Positions 13,521 through 25,854 of a stretch of 64,000 bases of DNA are shown in pieces (within the stretch, counting starts at the first letter, position 1; each line of letters starts with the position of its first letter). The position numbers and the translations under genes were made by a program. Source of the DNA: Edolisoma coerulescens (Eukaryota; Chordata; Aves; Passeriformes; Campephagidae); contig VWZW01007296.1 of NCBI GenBank assembly GCA_013397115.1, positions 190,097 to 254,096 on the forward strand, in the 5' to 3' direction. Under the pieces are notes generated by a model. It was not told the origin of the DNA and did no database searches. It saw only the letters and a list, made by a program, of their open reading frames with translations.

Positions 13521-13739
13521 TCCCAGCTCAGCCACAAGAGGCAGCGTGGCTGGACAGCTGCCAGTGTGCTCCACCCCAGCCAGGGGCTGCACAGTGCTTG
13601 GGTACCCCCAAATCATCAGCCCCATCCCTCCCCTCCGCACCCCTCTCTGGCACCGCTGCTGTGGGGCAGGAACGCTTACAAATGCCATTCTTTTCTTTCT
13701 TTGCCCTCTTTTTTTAAGCCCGAGGGGCTGTGCTGTCCT

Positions 13740-13978
13740 AGCATAGAATCCCTGAATGGTTTGATTATTGAAAAGGATGACCTTTATCCAGTTCCATCCT
13801 CCCTGGCGTGGGCAGGGACACCTTCCACTCTCCCAGGTTGTTCCAAGCCCCGTCCACCCTGGCCTTGGGCACTGCCAGGGATGGGGCAGCCACAGCTTCT
13901 CTGGGCAGCCCGTGCCAGGGCCTCACCGCCTCCCAGAGAAGGATTCCTCCCCAGTACCCCATCTCACCCGGCCCTCTC
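13740..13978 (-). mobile_element. CR1 LINE 3' fragment, antisense
   Basis: Read on the + strand, the fragment begins with a degenerate AGAATCCCTGAATGGTTTG and continues with GGGCAGGGACACCTTCCACT, CCCAGGTTGTTCCAAGCCCC and CTTGGGCACTGCCAGGGATG. This is the reverse complement of the CR1 3' end. It includes sequence 5' of the usual terminal 100 bp (CTTCTCTGGGCAGCC). It lies directly upstream of the CpG island. Confidence 0.88.
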
Positions 13979-14193
13979 TGAGGCCATTCCCCCTTTTCCC
14001 TGGCCCTGTCCCCCTTTTCCCTCTCCCCCTTTCCCTGTCCCCCCTTTTCCCCGCTCCCCGTTCCCGCCGCGGGCGCGCGCCCACGTGCGCGCGTTCCCCC
14101 GCGCGCCCCGCCCCCCGCGCGCCATTGGCCAGAAAAGTTCCGGGGCGGTGTCGGATTGGCTGAGAGCGGCGCGCGGCCGCCGCGCGCGCCAAT

Positions 14194-14253
14194 GAAATGC
14201 GGCGCTCGGGCAGCGCGAGCGGCGGCGGCGCGGGAGCAGCGGAGCGGGCGGAG
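14194..14253 (+). other. LMCD1: Candidate first exon of LMCD1 (mainly 5' UTR)
   Basis: A strong donor, GCGGAG followed by GTGAGTG, lies at 14253/14254 inside the CpG island. An ATG at 14197 opens 19 codons (MRRSGSASGGGAGAAERAE) that end in phase 0, so direct splicing to the exon at 25855 would stay in frame with its ATG. The mammalian N-terminus of LMCD1 is quite different. The CCAAT box also overlaps this ATG region, which suggests transcription starts further right. I therefore favour a 5' UTR exon. The transcription start is not defined. Confidence 0.4.
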
Positions 14254-14268
14254 GTGAGTGCGGAGGGA

Positions 14269-14573
14269 CGGCGGGAATGATCCCGATCCCCATCCCGATC
14301 CGGGACAGCCCGGGGGGACAGCGGGAACGATCCCGATCCCGGGACAGCGGGAACGATCCCGATCCAGGACAGCCCGGAGGGACAGCGGGAACGATCCCGA
14401 GCCGGGACAGCCCGGGGGGACAGCGGGGACGATCCCGATCCGGGACAGCCCGGGGGACACCGGGAGCGATCCCCGTCTCGGGACAGCCCGGGGGACACCG
14501 GGAGCGATCCCCGTCTCGGGACAGCCCGGGGGACACCGGGAGCGATCTCGGTCCCGGGACAGCCCGGGGTGGG
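14269..14573. repeat. 38-39-bp GC-rich minisatellite in intron 1
   Basis: Seven to eight copies of a unit based on GGGACAGCCCGGGGGACA followed by a GCGATC-centred segment start about 15 bases after the exon 1 donor. Repeats of about 39 bp keep frames open and give spurious Arg/Ser/Pro-repeat ORFs on both strands. GGG and GGGGG runs give G-quadruplex potential on the + strand. Confidence 0.9.
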
Positions 14574-17263
14574 ACAGGCTGGGGTCCGGCCGGGGCCCGG
14601 CCGAGCGCGGTGCCCGGGGCCGAGCGCTCGCTGCCCTTGCCGGGGCTGCGCCGTGCGGGAGCCGCGTCCGGAGGTGCCCGGGAGGGGCGGGTGCGCACCG
14701 GGCACCGCACGGCTGAGGCACGCCGGGGGGTTCTTTCTAACCCAATATCCCCCATCTCCTGGTCTTCTTGCCCTCGTACCCGCCCGGTACCGGCGGCTGG
14801 GCAGGGCTGCGAGCGGGCAAACCCACCCGGCCGGGGCTGGGACGGGACGGACCCCGTCCCTCAAGTTCTTCCCTCCTCCTGCCCTTCCAAAGGCACCCGA
14901 CCGTGCCCAGACCCGCTCTGGGACTGCCCACCCGCCGTGCCCAGCGCTGTGCCTGCCTTTGTGCTTATTTCAGGGCAAAAATCACCCCACCAAAGCTTTT
15001 GCTGGGAAAGCAACTGTTGGTTGTCTGAATTAACCCGTGTACGGCACAGCTGTGCTGAGCTGCGGTCTGCGGGAGTCACTTGTCCCCTTCCAGACCGTCT
15101 GGAAAGTGTTTACTCCAAGAAATCCCGGCTCTTACCACAGAGTGCTGGGAGCCGACAGGCCCTCCTGGCATGGCACTGAGCTGGGTGGAAGGGATTCTAA
15201 TTGCCAGATAAAAGCGTGTGGAATGGGAGCAGCTGCTCTCATGACCTTCCTCTCTGCACCTTTGTCACCGCGTGGTTCGGGGATGAGTTCAACACCCCGT
15301 GTCAGCCTGGCGTGATCCCGTCTCGCTGGGCAGTGCCCGGTGCTGTGCCCTGGGACCAGTGGCCAGGGGTCTCCCAGGGCACAGGGGCACCTCAGACCCT
15401 TCCCCGTGGGGGATGGTTCCCTCTGCCACGAAGTTTCTTGCCAGTGCTGGCCTTGGGGGTCCATCCTGCCTGTCGGGATGGGCAGGTCAGCCTGGCTCTT
15501 GTCGAGGTGTAGCACCTTCTGTCCCGTTAGGTTTGAACTGAGCCGCTGCTGGATCCCAAGGAAAATTGTACCAGGTTTTACTGCAAACTGGCTGTTCCTG
15601 GCAGGATAGCCGGGCAAAGGTTGGTGTTTGGCAGCAGGAGCTGCTGTCTGACACGGTCTGGGTCACTGGGCTGTGCTCTGCTCCTCAGCACCCTCCTGTC
15701 CTGCTCGCCCTCCAATACACGATGCTTTGAGGTGGGACTGAGGGATTCAGGATTCTTCCTTCCCTCCCTGCTCCTTCCCTGTCTGCTGAGCCTGTTGGCT
15801 GCCCGCCATGGGGACCCTGTCAGTGTTTGCTGACGAAGGCAGGCACCCCCAGTGTGGCACCGCGGGGTGGCCCTGTCCCTGCAGGAGGTGGTCAGGGTTT
15901 GGTGGGACCTGCTGGAGTGACCTCCTGGTGTGTCACCCCCAGAGACTCAGAGCAACGTGTCCTGTCCCAGCAGGTCTGTGCTGCTGATACCTCAGGCACG
16001 TCCACAGGGTCCTGCCTGCCACAGCTCCCGTGGGGAGGGCACCTTCAGGTGCCAGCTGGAGCCCTCGGGAAGCTCTTGCCAGGCACTGAGCGGAGATGGA
16101 TCCCACGGGAGTGAAGACTGAGCCTTTTTCATGGGGCTGTGTGCTGGCTGCTGGGCTGTGGTCGGGCTGGCTCTGCCGCAGCAGCTCAGTTCCTGCCTTG
16201 TCTGGAGCAGGGGGTCTGAGCGGGGCCGAGCTCCTGCCTGCAGCCCCAGGCTGGGGGTCCCTCAGGGGAGGGAGTGCAGGAGCAGGGCTGCATCTGGACA
16301 GCAAGGAGGGCTGAGCAAGCCCCTGCTGAGGGATGTGCCCTGGCGATGCTGTTTCTGCACGGGAGCCATCTCCCAGGAGCTTCTCGAGCATCATCTGCAG
16401 GGGATGGAGCAGGGAGGGCTCACAGTGCGCCCCAAAAGGCTTGGGAATGCAGAAACCACCCGAGACTTCCCAGTGTGTGTCTGGACCCTCAGCTCCCATT
16501 GCTGGAAGGGCAAAGGACAAGATGTCACCTTTAACGTCACTTAGATCAGGGGCAGTAGCACAGGCTCTGCATGGAAGGGGTGCTTCTGTGGGGCACCCTC
16601 TCAGGGCTGCGTGGGCAGGGGGGATGCTGGGCTCTGCACAGTTCTGCTGCCCAGCTGCCTCTCTCCTCTCACCTGAACACTGCAGGATGAAAAAAAGACA
16701 TCCTAGCTAGCTTGTACTTCAAAAGGGATGTGAAATGACATAATGAAAACAAGGAAAAAGAATATACAGACTCTGGATCAGTGTCTGAATAATCTACATC
16801 CAAACATAAATGGGTGTCTCTGCAGTAGACGGCTGTTTAATTTCCTGAATCCTAAGACGGGCACTTTTTCTGGGCACGGTGTGGAATACTGTCAAATTTT
16901 AATTTAGCTTGGCAGTGTCACACAGCCAGTCTGAGCAAGTCGGGGAAGGCAAGTCTGGAACTCATTAGAGCTTGTTGCGAGGCCCTGAAAATTTGATTTT
17001 CAATCACTGTTGGGTTTAATTATTGTTGATGTCTTGCCTAGCGTATTCTGGGATTCTATCTGAGGAAATTAAAGCAGCGTGAGTGGGACAGCATTCTGTT
17101 TGGCACAGGGCTTGTTTAGATTAAATTCTGAGTGGAGAGTTAAAGCTCCAAGCAGGGAGAAGGCGATGGCTGGCACGGCGCGAGCGCTGGAGCGGGCCCA
17201 GCTGGCCGGGCAGGCTCTGGGGCTTGTGTACTGCTCTCACTAAACTCTGTCCCTTCTTGTCAG

Positions 17264-17306
17264 AACAAAGTAACCCACGAAGCTAAAAGCACCCATCAAA
17301 GCCAAG
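17264..17306 (+). other. Weak candidate 43-bp 5' exon
   Basis: The segment has an acceptor-like CCCTTCTTGTCAG before it and a donor-like CAAG followed by GTAAAG after it. Frame 1 is open for 14 codons. Joined to the 25855 exon it would throw the frame out, so it could only be an untranslated or alternative exon. Splice-site look is the only evidence. Confidence 0.15.
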
Positions 17307-20300
17307 GTAAAGTTTACTCAGTTAATACAACTTTTGGTTCTTCAGCTTTTTCTTTCTTCGGTTCTTCGGCATGGGGCTTGCAAACATCCAAAGCATCCTG
17401 TAGGACAGGAGAGAAGTGCTGCTGTTGCAGGCATAAATGGGCTCCAGGGTGTGGTCTGGGGGTCTTGGTGCCTCAGGGAGAGGCAGGAGCTCCCTCTTCA
17501 TAAGCAAAGTACCTGGATGCTTGGAGAGCCCTCTGCACGTGTCTGCAGATGGGGATGGGAAAGCTGGTAGGGACCGGGAGCTTGCACTGGTAAAGTCCAA
17601 AAACTGGGAGATTTTAAAAACTTGCCATCACAGTTGGAAACTCAGCTTTGTGGTTCATGTTTTCACAAACTGGGTGCCTTGGTCAGGGTGTGCAGGGTGC
17701 CTGGGCTGAGCCCCGAGCTGCTCCTGCGGCCTGGCACGTGCCTGGCTCTGTGGGAAGGATGCTCAGCTCCCAAAAACCAGGGGTTTCTGCCCAGTGATTT
17801 TCTGTGGGACACATCTGTGGAGTCTCTGTCGTGTCTTGGAGCTCTGTGAGCAGTTTGGGTGGGTGCTGATGGGGGTGCTGAGCGAGGGGCCGTGGAGGCA
17901 GCGCCCGAGTCCCTCGCAGGTGCTGCTGCTCGTTGTGTAAACGCTGTCAGGGCTGTAAAACAGCTTCACACGGCTCTGTGGGGTTGGAGCACGGAACTTT
18001 GAACAGTTGCATCCCTGGGAGTTGTTTGTCCCTTGCAGTTTTCATGCTCGTCATTTCTGGTTGCAGTCCCCTCTAGCAGAAGCTCAGTTCCAGTTTGGAG
18101 CTGGTACGGTCCCTGCAGAGCCACTCCTGGAGGATGAGGAGCTTGGACCCAGCGCTGGGGACAGGTCACACGTGGCTGGTGGCCTGGGGAGATGGCTGTG
18201 ACCTGCCCTGAAAGCTGGTTTGTCCTCATGGGACTAAGTCCCTGCTCCCAGAGCAGTGTCCTTGTGCTGCAGCCCAGGGGAGGAAGCAGCTGTCACTGGG
18301 AAGCAGATGTGGATCTTAATAGAGAAACCTGCTCTGGGCAAGTATTTATAGACATGAAATCATAAAGCAGCACAGGGGCTAAAGACCTTATTTCGGGACT
18401 TGGACTCAGAGCTAAACTGAGTCCAATAAAATGCAATTTACAAATTACAAAATCCCTCTGGTCCTGCAGGGAGGCAGTGTCTGGCGTATTTGTTTAGGCT
18501 GGAGTTTTTCTCCCTTTTTTTTTAAGAAGGAAATACTGTATTTCAGCCATCCAGGAAAGGCAGGACTCGGATGTCCCATCTTGGAGCTACTGTTCCGTTT
18601 AGAGATGGGGCTCAGAGAAAGGGAAAGATTTCCAGGCAGCTATTTGCAATTTTTGAGGAGCAGGAGTTTCCTAGTGCTGGTACCAGCCTGATCCCTCACA
18701 CTTTTACCATCTCACCTACTCCCAACACTTTGCCTCCATCACTTGGTTCCATCAGATGAACACAGGGAAGTAAATTCTCTGCAAAGCATCGTGACTGGTT
18801 GTCTGTGTCTTGCCAGTATTTGGGGTGGCACAGTCCCTCAGCCTCTGCCTTGGGTTCAGGGCATCACCAGCCACGAGATTCACTTGAACTTGTTCACGTG
18901 CTCTCTCTGAAGACCTGCAAATGTGTTGCTCAAAACCACCTCACTTTATTTTGCCTCCAAGAGGGAAGCTTGTGCTGAGATGTGCAGCTCGGGGCTGATA
19001 CAGAGAGGCTGCGGTGCAGGACAGGGTGAAGGAGAGGGACGGGGGCCCAGGCATGGCCCTGCCCTGGTGCCCACCTTCAGCTTTCTCCTGTGTCCTCGAC
19101 TGTACAGACCCTTCTCCTGCTGCTGAGAAGATATTCAGTCCTAAATCAGTTGTTGTATGCAAATCTGATGGAAGCAGCTCCCTTGGTGCATCCTGTCAGT
19201 GTTCTGAGGGCCCCCCATCCCCAGTGGCATCCAGAACCTTCTCCTCATGTGGGAGATGGGAGGACACAGCTGGTTCTGGGCAGGTAACTGGAGATCACCC
19301 TGAGACCCTTACCTGAGTGCTCTGGAACTCTGCACATCTGCTGTTTAATTAAGTTTGGGGGGGTTCTTCCCCTTCCAGACACTTCCTCACAGCTTGGTTT
19401 GGGTTTATAATTAAGTCCAAGTATCTGAAGCACTGTCTGGCTCATGAAAAAATCTGATTTTTCAGCATTTGCCCTTCTCTTATCATTAATTCACACATTG
19501 TTAGTGGAGAAAGGAATGCTGCCAGCTATGTGCTCTTGGAAGAGGGAGATATTTGCAGAGGCCCTGGTTGTTGGAACTCTGTCATCCTGTAGGTTGGGAT
19601 CTGGCAGCTCCATTGAAATAGTTTCCTCCAGTATCAGTGCCTTTTCCTGGTCTTATGTTGCTAAAATAAAAGGCAGTAAACTTCTTACTCTGCAAAGTTT
19701 AATACAATAAGTGCTTCCAGTATTGCAGATGGTATCAACTCATTCATGGGTGCCTTAAATAAATCCAATAGAGAGAATTTGAGATGAAAGACAGCCTTTT
19801 GTAAGGGAATTTTTTTTCTTGTGAGTGTGGTAATTGGGATAACAGTTGCTCGGAATCTGGCAGGGAAACAAATTGCTTGCAGGTCATGATTACAATGGAT
19901 GTTTTCTATGAAAATGAGAAGAAAATAAATCAAAACATCCCTTTGCTGTTCTCAGAACTGCAGTAGTGAATGTGTGTATTGGTTAATGCACTTCTAAGGG
20001 CAGTTGCTTGCCTTGCACAGATTTATTCCTCTTGCAGTTGCTGTCAAGGAGCCTCTCCTGAAATCCAGAACCATTGTATTTGTTGGTCATCATCAGCAGG
20101 AGAGGAGAAATTTAGGCAAATGCCCGATATGTGAACTGGAGCATTCCCCTAGCTGGCACAGACACCTGTTTTGCTGGATGTAAACCCTTTTCACCCTCCA
20201 GTTACTGGAAATCCATAAGGAACTTTGAGCTAGCCCCCTGTTATTATGCCAGCTTAGCTCTATTATAGTCAGATAATGACAACAAATGATCTGCTGTCCA

Positions 20301-21647
20301 TCCCTATCCCGAAACTCCTCAGCAATTGTGCTGAGCAGACTGGTCCCACCCATGTGAACATTGTGTGGCTTTTCCCTGCTCCTTTGTTCAAGGGTCTATT
20401 TCAGAGTTGGTTGTTAATCTTCCAAACTCGTTGCAGCTGGAGGAACCCCCCCAAAGGGTTCTGGAGGTCCCTCAGCCTCCCTGGAGCTCTCTCCTGCCAC
20501 GGCTGTGATTTAGGGGTAGGGTATCTGATCCGAGGCTGCAGGGAAGGGTTTGGACAGCCTGTCATGGCCACTGGGGAGCACTGGCTGCGGGGAGAGGTGA
20601 AACGAGGACCTCGGCTGTGAAGGGCTGTTGTGAACTTGGAGTAACTTTTTGGAAACCAGCTTTTCCTCTTCCCTCCCTAAAAAGGAGGGGAGAACATACT
20701 TGAGGTAGTTACGTGTCTCCAGCACCGTTTTCAGTCTCCAAATAGGGTGTTGTGCAATAAATGCTTTCGGGATCCAGAAGCCTCTGTGGAAGCAGGAGGG
20801 CCCTCTTTGCCAGTCCCTCCTGGACCTGTGGCTGTGGCACTGTGTCCCCAGAGCCCTTCTGGGGGCTGGAGAGCCGCGGGTGACCCAGGCAGCAGTGCCA
20901 GGAGGGGTGACTGCTGTGGGATACCCTTCACCCTGCCCACGGACCTGCCCCGGTGACACTCGTGCGCTGCTGGCATCGAGCACAGCAGTGGGACAGAGCC
21001 GAGTCCTGCCCCCTGTCCCCTCCTGCCCATGGGGGCATGGGTGTGCTGGGATGTGTGAGGTCCTTGATGGTCCTTGATTAACCAGCACGCTGGCCAAGCT
21101 CCCTGAAACTCTGGAGGTGGTTTCAGGCCCGAGTTCCACAGGTTCTGCTGCCACTGAGGACAGTCCCTGGCACCAAACCCAATTGTCCAGCTGGTTTCAG
21201 TAGAGCCTTTGGCACAGGGTCCTTGGCCAAGGTGTGCTGGGCTGGCCAGAAGGTGACAGAACAAAGACCCTTCTGGATTCTCAGCTGAGCAGCAAACAGA
21301 GCAGGCTGTGCAGCTGGAGCCTGACCTGCTCACAGCTACTAGCCAGGACTCCATCTCACCAGGCCTGCTGGGAAGCTCAGTGCTCCTACCCAGAGGAGTC
21401 CTCAAGCTCTAAACCAAGGTGGAGCCACGTTTGGGTTCTTTCCTTGTCACTTGTCATTCCAGGCTCTATTTTCCAGCTGCTCAGAGAATGATGGCCCTGC
21501 CTTTGGCTGGTGTAACAGCAACCCATGGCATTACTGGTGTGCTCCTGAGACTGCTCAGCAATGTTTTTGTGGGTAGAACAGCCTTGATTTCCTATCATTT
21601 CACTACCCAAGAATTTCCTCTGCCCTGACTTGCTTTCCCTCTTCTAG

Positions 21648-21715
21648 CTGCAAGAATGCTGTGAGGCACAGAAAGCCAAAACAGAAATCTCGCAAGGAGT
21701 GTCTATCTACTCCTG
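21648..21715 (+). other. Weak candidate 68-bp 5' exon
   Basis: The segment is bounded by TTTCCCTCTTCTAG and TCCTG followed by GTGAGC, both good splice-site matches. If spliced to the exon at 25855, the frame leading into that ATG contains a TGA followed by 18 codons. It would therefore act as 5' UTR, making the ATG at 25855 the first in-frame start. No homology was recognised. Confidence 0.2.
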
Positions 21716-22542
21716 GTGAGCGGGATTTGCTTTTCTTCAACCAGTTTGTTGACACAAGCCTGGTTTGGGGGTTTTGGTGCTTTTTTAAAGCATTACAAAT
21801 GTCTCCAAGCTCTTTATCTTAAGGTGATGCCAAAGTTCAGCTGCAGTTCCCGGATGGGCTTGGGCATAGGTGGAGCCTGGGACAGTCAGAGCATTTGTTT
21901 CACATTATCTTACCGGGTTTGGGGTTTTTGCAGTGTCTTGCATAATTTTTAAAAAGAAATCTCCTTTTATGCCTATGTGAGGAGCTGTAGCAGAGCAGGA
22001 GGAGAAGCTCCGTGCCTGGGCAGGACGTGCAGTGACCGGGCACAGGCGCCTGTTGTGTTTGGCCCCTGCACAGGGATGGGAGTGAGAGTGGCTCACATCT
22101 CCCTCTGCTTCTGAAGGAGTGAGAAATGACACTCTCCTGCACACAGAACCTGCCTGGGCTTTCAGAACCTCGAGGAGATGCTGCCCGGGGGGGTCTGAGC
22201 TTGCTGGGCACAGCAGAGCCCCCTCCCCACGTGGAGGGGGCTCAGGTGTCTTTGCCCGGGCTGCTCCTGGTGCCCCGGAGAGGTCTGCCCATGCCACAGC
22301 GATGTCCCTGAGGCCCCATGGGGTCACTTGAGCAGCAGTGGGGATCAGCTGCCATCTCAGCACCTTCCCCTGCTGCTGGGGACCTGCACCTCCAAGGGCA
22401 GGGAGGCCTGAGCCATCCTGGAGCCACGTGTTGCCTTGAGGAGCTGCCCAGTTTGGAAGTGTTCCCCCATGTGTTTTCCTGTAGCTCCAGCTCGGGTGAG
22501 GAGCCTCCTGCTGCTGACACTGCTCACAGGAGTTCCCCAGGT

Positions 22543-22682
22543 GATCACAGAATGGTTTGGGTTGGAAAGGACCTTCATGATTGTCTCATTCCACCCCCTG
22601 CCATGGCAGGGACACCTTCCACTGTCCCAGGTTGCTCCAAGCCCTGTCCAGCCTGGCCTTGGGCACTGCCAGGGATGGGGAG
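22543..22682 (-). mobile_element. CR1 LINE 3' fragment, antisense
   Basis: A textbook reverse-oriented CR1 3' end: ATCACAGAATGGTTTGGGTT, then GGAAAGGACCTT, CCATGGCAGGGACACCTTCC, CCAGGTTGCTCCAAGCCC and GGGCACTGCCAGGGATGGGG. It is about 140 bp long, 5'-truncated, and lies in LMCD1 intron 1. Confidence 0.95.
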
Positions 22683-25600
22683 GTCAGATTTGGAGCCTCT
22701 GGTCTCACAGGTGTGGTCTGGTCCTGGCTAGAGCAGTGCCCAGGGGGGAGGGCTGGTGGCCAGGTCTCCTGCACATGTCTGGAGCTGTTTGTGCCCAAAG
22801 ATAATGGCTCGGACTTCTTTAGTCTTGTCTTGAGGAAATGGATCCTCAGCTCTTGGTTATAGCCCCAAGGCCCCCGGGGTCGGGAGCACTGGTCAGGCCT
22901 GTCCATCCATCTGAGCTGGCTGTTCCCCCCCAGTGACCCCAGCTCTGCCCTCTGGGGGCTGCAGGACACTCGCCCTGCCCTTGGCAAGGACAGCCGGGCC
23001 CACGCCATCGCTGGCAGCGTTTGGAGCACAGAGCAATTAACCTTGATTAAAGCTGGACCTTGGGTGGGGAGCAGGAGCTGTGTTTGGCCGAGCAGAGTAA
23101 GTTACCAGGAAAGGGCTGGTTCCCAGGGAAGCAAGGCAGTGGCACAGGGGGTTTGTGCCTCCGTGTGCAGCTCCCTGGCTGGTGCCACCCCAAAGGGCTG
23201 CGAGTTCCTGCACTGGCCCTTCCATGGGCTCCGGGGTCAGGCTGGGGAGGTTCCCTGGCTGCCTCGTGCTGCTGACCACACTTCTCCCTGTGCCTTTCCC
23301 CTTGTGCACGATGAACCTTTTCCAAATGAGTTTATTTAATCCAGATGTTTGTGTTTTAGATAAACCACCACTCGCAGTCCCTTGCTGATGCTCAGCTCCT
23401 GTTTGACTCACTGAGACCAGAGCCAGCTAAGCCCCAGCAGTCAGTGGGTACCTGGCATGTGGCTCCAGAACTGGCAGGGTTGTGAGTGGCCTGTGGGAAT
23501 CCTCCGTGTCTTTATCTGTCCTGGAGAGCTGGCACATGGCTGAAGAGCCAGAAACATGCTCTGTTTGGATATTAGAGGGGAGTGCTTGGGCATGTTAAGG
23601 CCATTTTTAAGATGTATTTTTATGAACTCTGAGGGCAAGAGGTCTTTTCATTGGCTTCAAAATATTGGGACAAACTGTAGGTGAAAATTGAGATGAAAAT
23701 TACAGGTGAAAGGTGAGGCAGAAATAAAACAGCAGTCCTGGGGCAAAGGGAGCTGAAAAGGACCATTTCCTGCCCCTTGGGCTGGATTTCTCCAGGATGA
23801 GCAGCCTTGGGTGGAGACTTAATAGTTCTGGGCAAGAAAAAAAGGTCTGTCATCTACCTTAAAATGGGCAGATAAACATCTGGTCATTTCTAGAACATCT
23901 GTTTATAAAAACTTTGTACTTGTTAACAACATCATGTTCTCCAAATAAGTGAAATATCATTCCTGAGTGCCGTCAAATAACCTTTTCCTCCTGAAAGCTG
24001 CAGAACGAGTTTGAACATCAGATGAGAGCTCAGGGTGCCCCAGGTCCATGCAGGAGCTTTGAGGAGCCTGGTGCTGGAAGTGGGACAGGTGGATGCAGGA
24101 GGAAGGAGGGCTGCCAGCATCATCACTGGGTTTGCTCTGAGCAGAGATTCAGAGCCTGGAGCTGCTGGACACAGCTTGGGTCAGCCCAAGGTCCCCATGG
24201 GGCTGGGGAGCAGCATCTGTTCTTTCACCTCAGTTCTTTCACTGCTGTTGATCCCTCCCTTTGAAAATAGGTTTTGGCAAGGACAGCCCCTTCCGAGGTG
24301 CCACGGAGCGATTTAAATAGTGCATGACCTTGTACTGAAGGACTGTGACAACGCAGAGGCGTGCAGGGGTCAGGTTGCACGGGCAGGTACCAGCCCTCTC
24401 CAGCACCTCCACAGCCTCACCCGTGCTCTGCCGGGTCCGAGCTCCTGAGCCTGTCCCGGAGACAGGATGCTGGATGAGGATGGCCCCTGTGGGTCCCTTC
24501 CAAGTCAGATATTCTGTGAGTCAGACAGGCTCTCAGGGTGCGTGCACAGCTGGATAGTCAGTTCCTAGAACAAGCTCGGGTCTCCAGAGGGATTAAAGAC
24601 CTTCTACAAAATCTGATCGATGTCCCCAGAAAGGCCAGGAGTTGCGAGACCTGTGCGTGTCCCAGGCCCTGATGGGAAGTGCAAACGGTGATGCCCAGAG
24701 GGGTCAGAACCCTGCCCAGCCCTGGCACTTGGCAGTGCTTCCTGGGGCCTGAAGGTGCTGGGTGTGCTGGAGGGTGGGTTAAGCCGTGTGCTTTGGTCTC
24801 TGACTGCACGGGGTCGGATCTGCTGGGCTGGGTGACGCTCCCGCGGTGCTGCCGCTGCTCCTGCGGGGCCTGGGCCTGTCCTTGTTTGCCTTCAGCTCAT
24901 TTTTACAGGGAACAAGCATGTCTTTCAGGCAGGAGCCTGACAGCTCCTGTATAAACATCCAGGCTGAGATAAATTCAGCATCTGCTGGTGTCACCTTGCC
25001 CCGATGCCTCCTGCAGCACTTTGTTTTTGTCTCCCGCCGTACCCCCCTGCGTTCTTCACGTTCAGAAAGCCACGTTTGATGAATTCATGGGGCACGCACT
25101 AGGTTTATTTTCCAATGTTATTGGCTCCTGGTGTGGATTTTTGCTCGTTGTTCTCCTGTTGGGAGGTTGTTAGGATGTGTCTGCAGCAGAGAACACCCGT
25201 GGATGAGTGACTTTCGTCTGTTTTCAGTGAGCAGCGAAGAGGGCAGCACAACCACAGCCCCCCGTGTCGCTCCACCACCACCTCTCCTCCCCAGAGCATT
25301 TCCCCCCTGTATTTCCTGTTCACTGTGGAAACCACCCCTGAAGTCCAGTGCCACAGGCATGGAAACATGCCACGTTCCCAACATACACTTGCAGAAAGAC
25401 CAAGGAGGTCCAAGGTGCAGTAAAGCAAGTTTAGCATCAGGTTACGGCAGTGCACCTCCACGTCTCCTGCCTGATCTTCTGCCTTGCACAGGTCCATGTG
25501 CAATGTATGAACCCTATAAACTGGATCCAAATGGCCTTTAAATGAGACCTGAGGTCTCTGTGGATGAGATTAAGGTGGCTGTCCAGTGTGTGGGCACGTT

Positions 25601-25854
25601 CACTGGGTTTGATGTGCCAGCCCCTCCATCTTCTCTCACTTTGAAGTGAAAAACCTTCATCCCAATCATCCTTCAATAAACTCACAGCAGGGTTGCATGG
25701 ATGTGATCAAATGGTGTTTGGGAGATTTGAGGCTTCCTGGGACACAAGGAAGGGCTGAAGAAATCCCTGTCTGAAGGACAGTATACACTCTCAGTGCTGT
25801 CTCGGGCAGCCTCTGAGGATAAAGCCTTTCCATCCCTGTCCTGCTCTTTTGCAG
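22683..25854 (+). other. LMCD1: LMCD1 intron 1, 3' part
   Basis: Unique intronic sequence ending in the pyrimidine-rich acceptor CCTGCTCTTTTGCAG before 25855. I searched for an exon encoding a start like the mammalian MAKVAKDLNPGVKK and found none. One degraded CR1 tail is listed separately. Confidence 0.6.
24461..24531 (+). mobile_element. Degraded CR1-like 3' tail
   Basis: TGCTGGATGAGGATGGCCCC, then GGGTCCCTTCCAAGTCAG and ATTCTGTGAG, match the order and spacing of a CR1 terminal segment but with many differences. The upstream CR1 landmarks are missing, so it may be an older subfamily or a chance match. Confidence 0.4.

Larger units (their letters stand above)
14040..14730 (+). promoter_or_regulatory. 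LMCD1: CpG-island promoter, probably of LMCD1
   Basis: The interval is extremely GC- and CpG-rich. It contains inverted CCAAT boxes (ATTGG) at 14124-14128 and 14155-14159, a direct CCAAT at 14189-14193, a GC-box-like CCGCCCCCCGC at about 14109-14119, and GGGGCGG at 14142-14148. No TATA box is present. The CCAAT cluster followed by a strong GTGAGTG donor at 14254 fits a rightward-transcribed housekeeping-type promoter. LMCD1 is the only + strand gene recognised downstream, so assignment to it is inference. The island could also drive a divergent non-coding RNA. Confidence 0.7.
14574..22542 (+). other. LMCD1: LMCD1 intron 1, 5' part
   Basis: If the CpG island is the LMCD1 promoter, this is intronic. 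The first kilobase is GC-rich. The segment 16720-17060 is AT-rich unique DNA. Two short splice-bounded segments at 17264-17306 and 21648-21715 are listed separately. No other gene, RNA or mobile element was recognised. Confidence 0.45.

Noticed and set aside
13131..13717. Long Ser/Pro/Leu/Val-repeat and Gly/Thr/Arg-repeat ORFs on both strands
   Set aside because: They are translations of the 8-bp GGGACNGN minisatellite, which lacks stop codons in several frames.
13765..14864. 260-318-codon minus-strand ORFs over the CpG island
   Set aside because: They run through an antisense CR1, the promoter and the 38-39-bp minisatellite. High GC and repeat periodicity explain the open frames.
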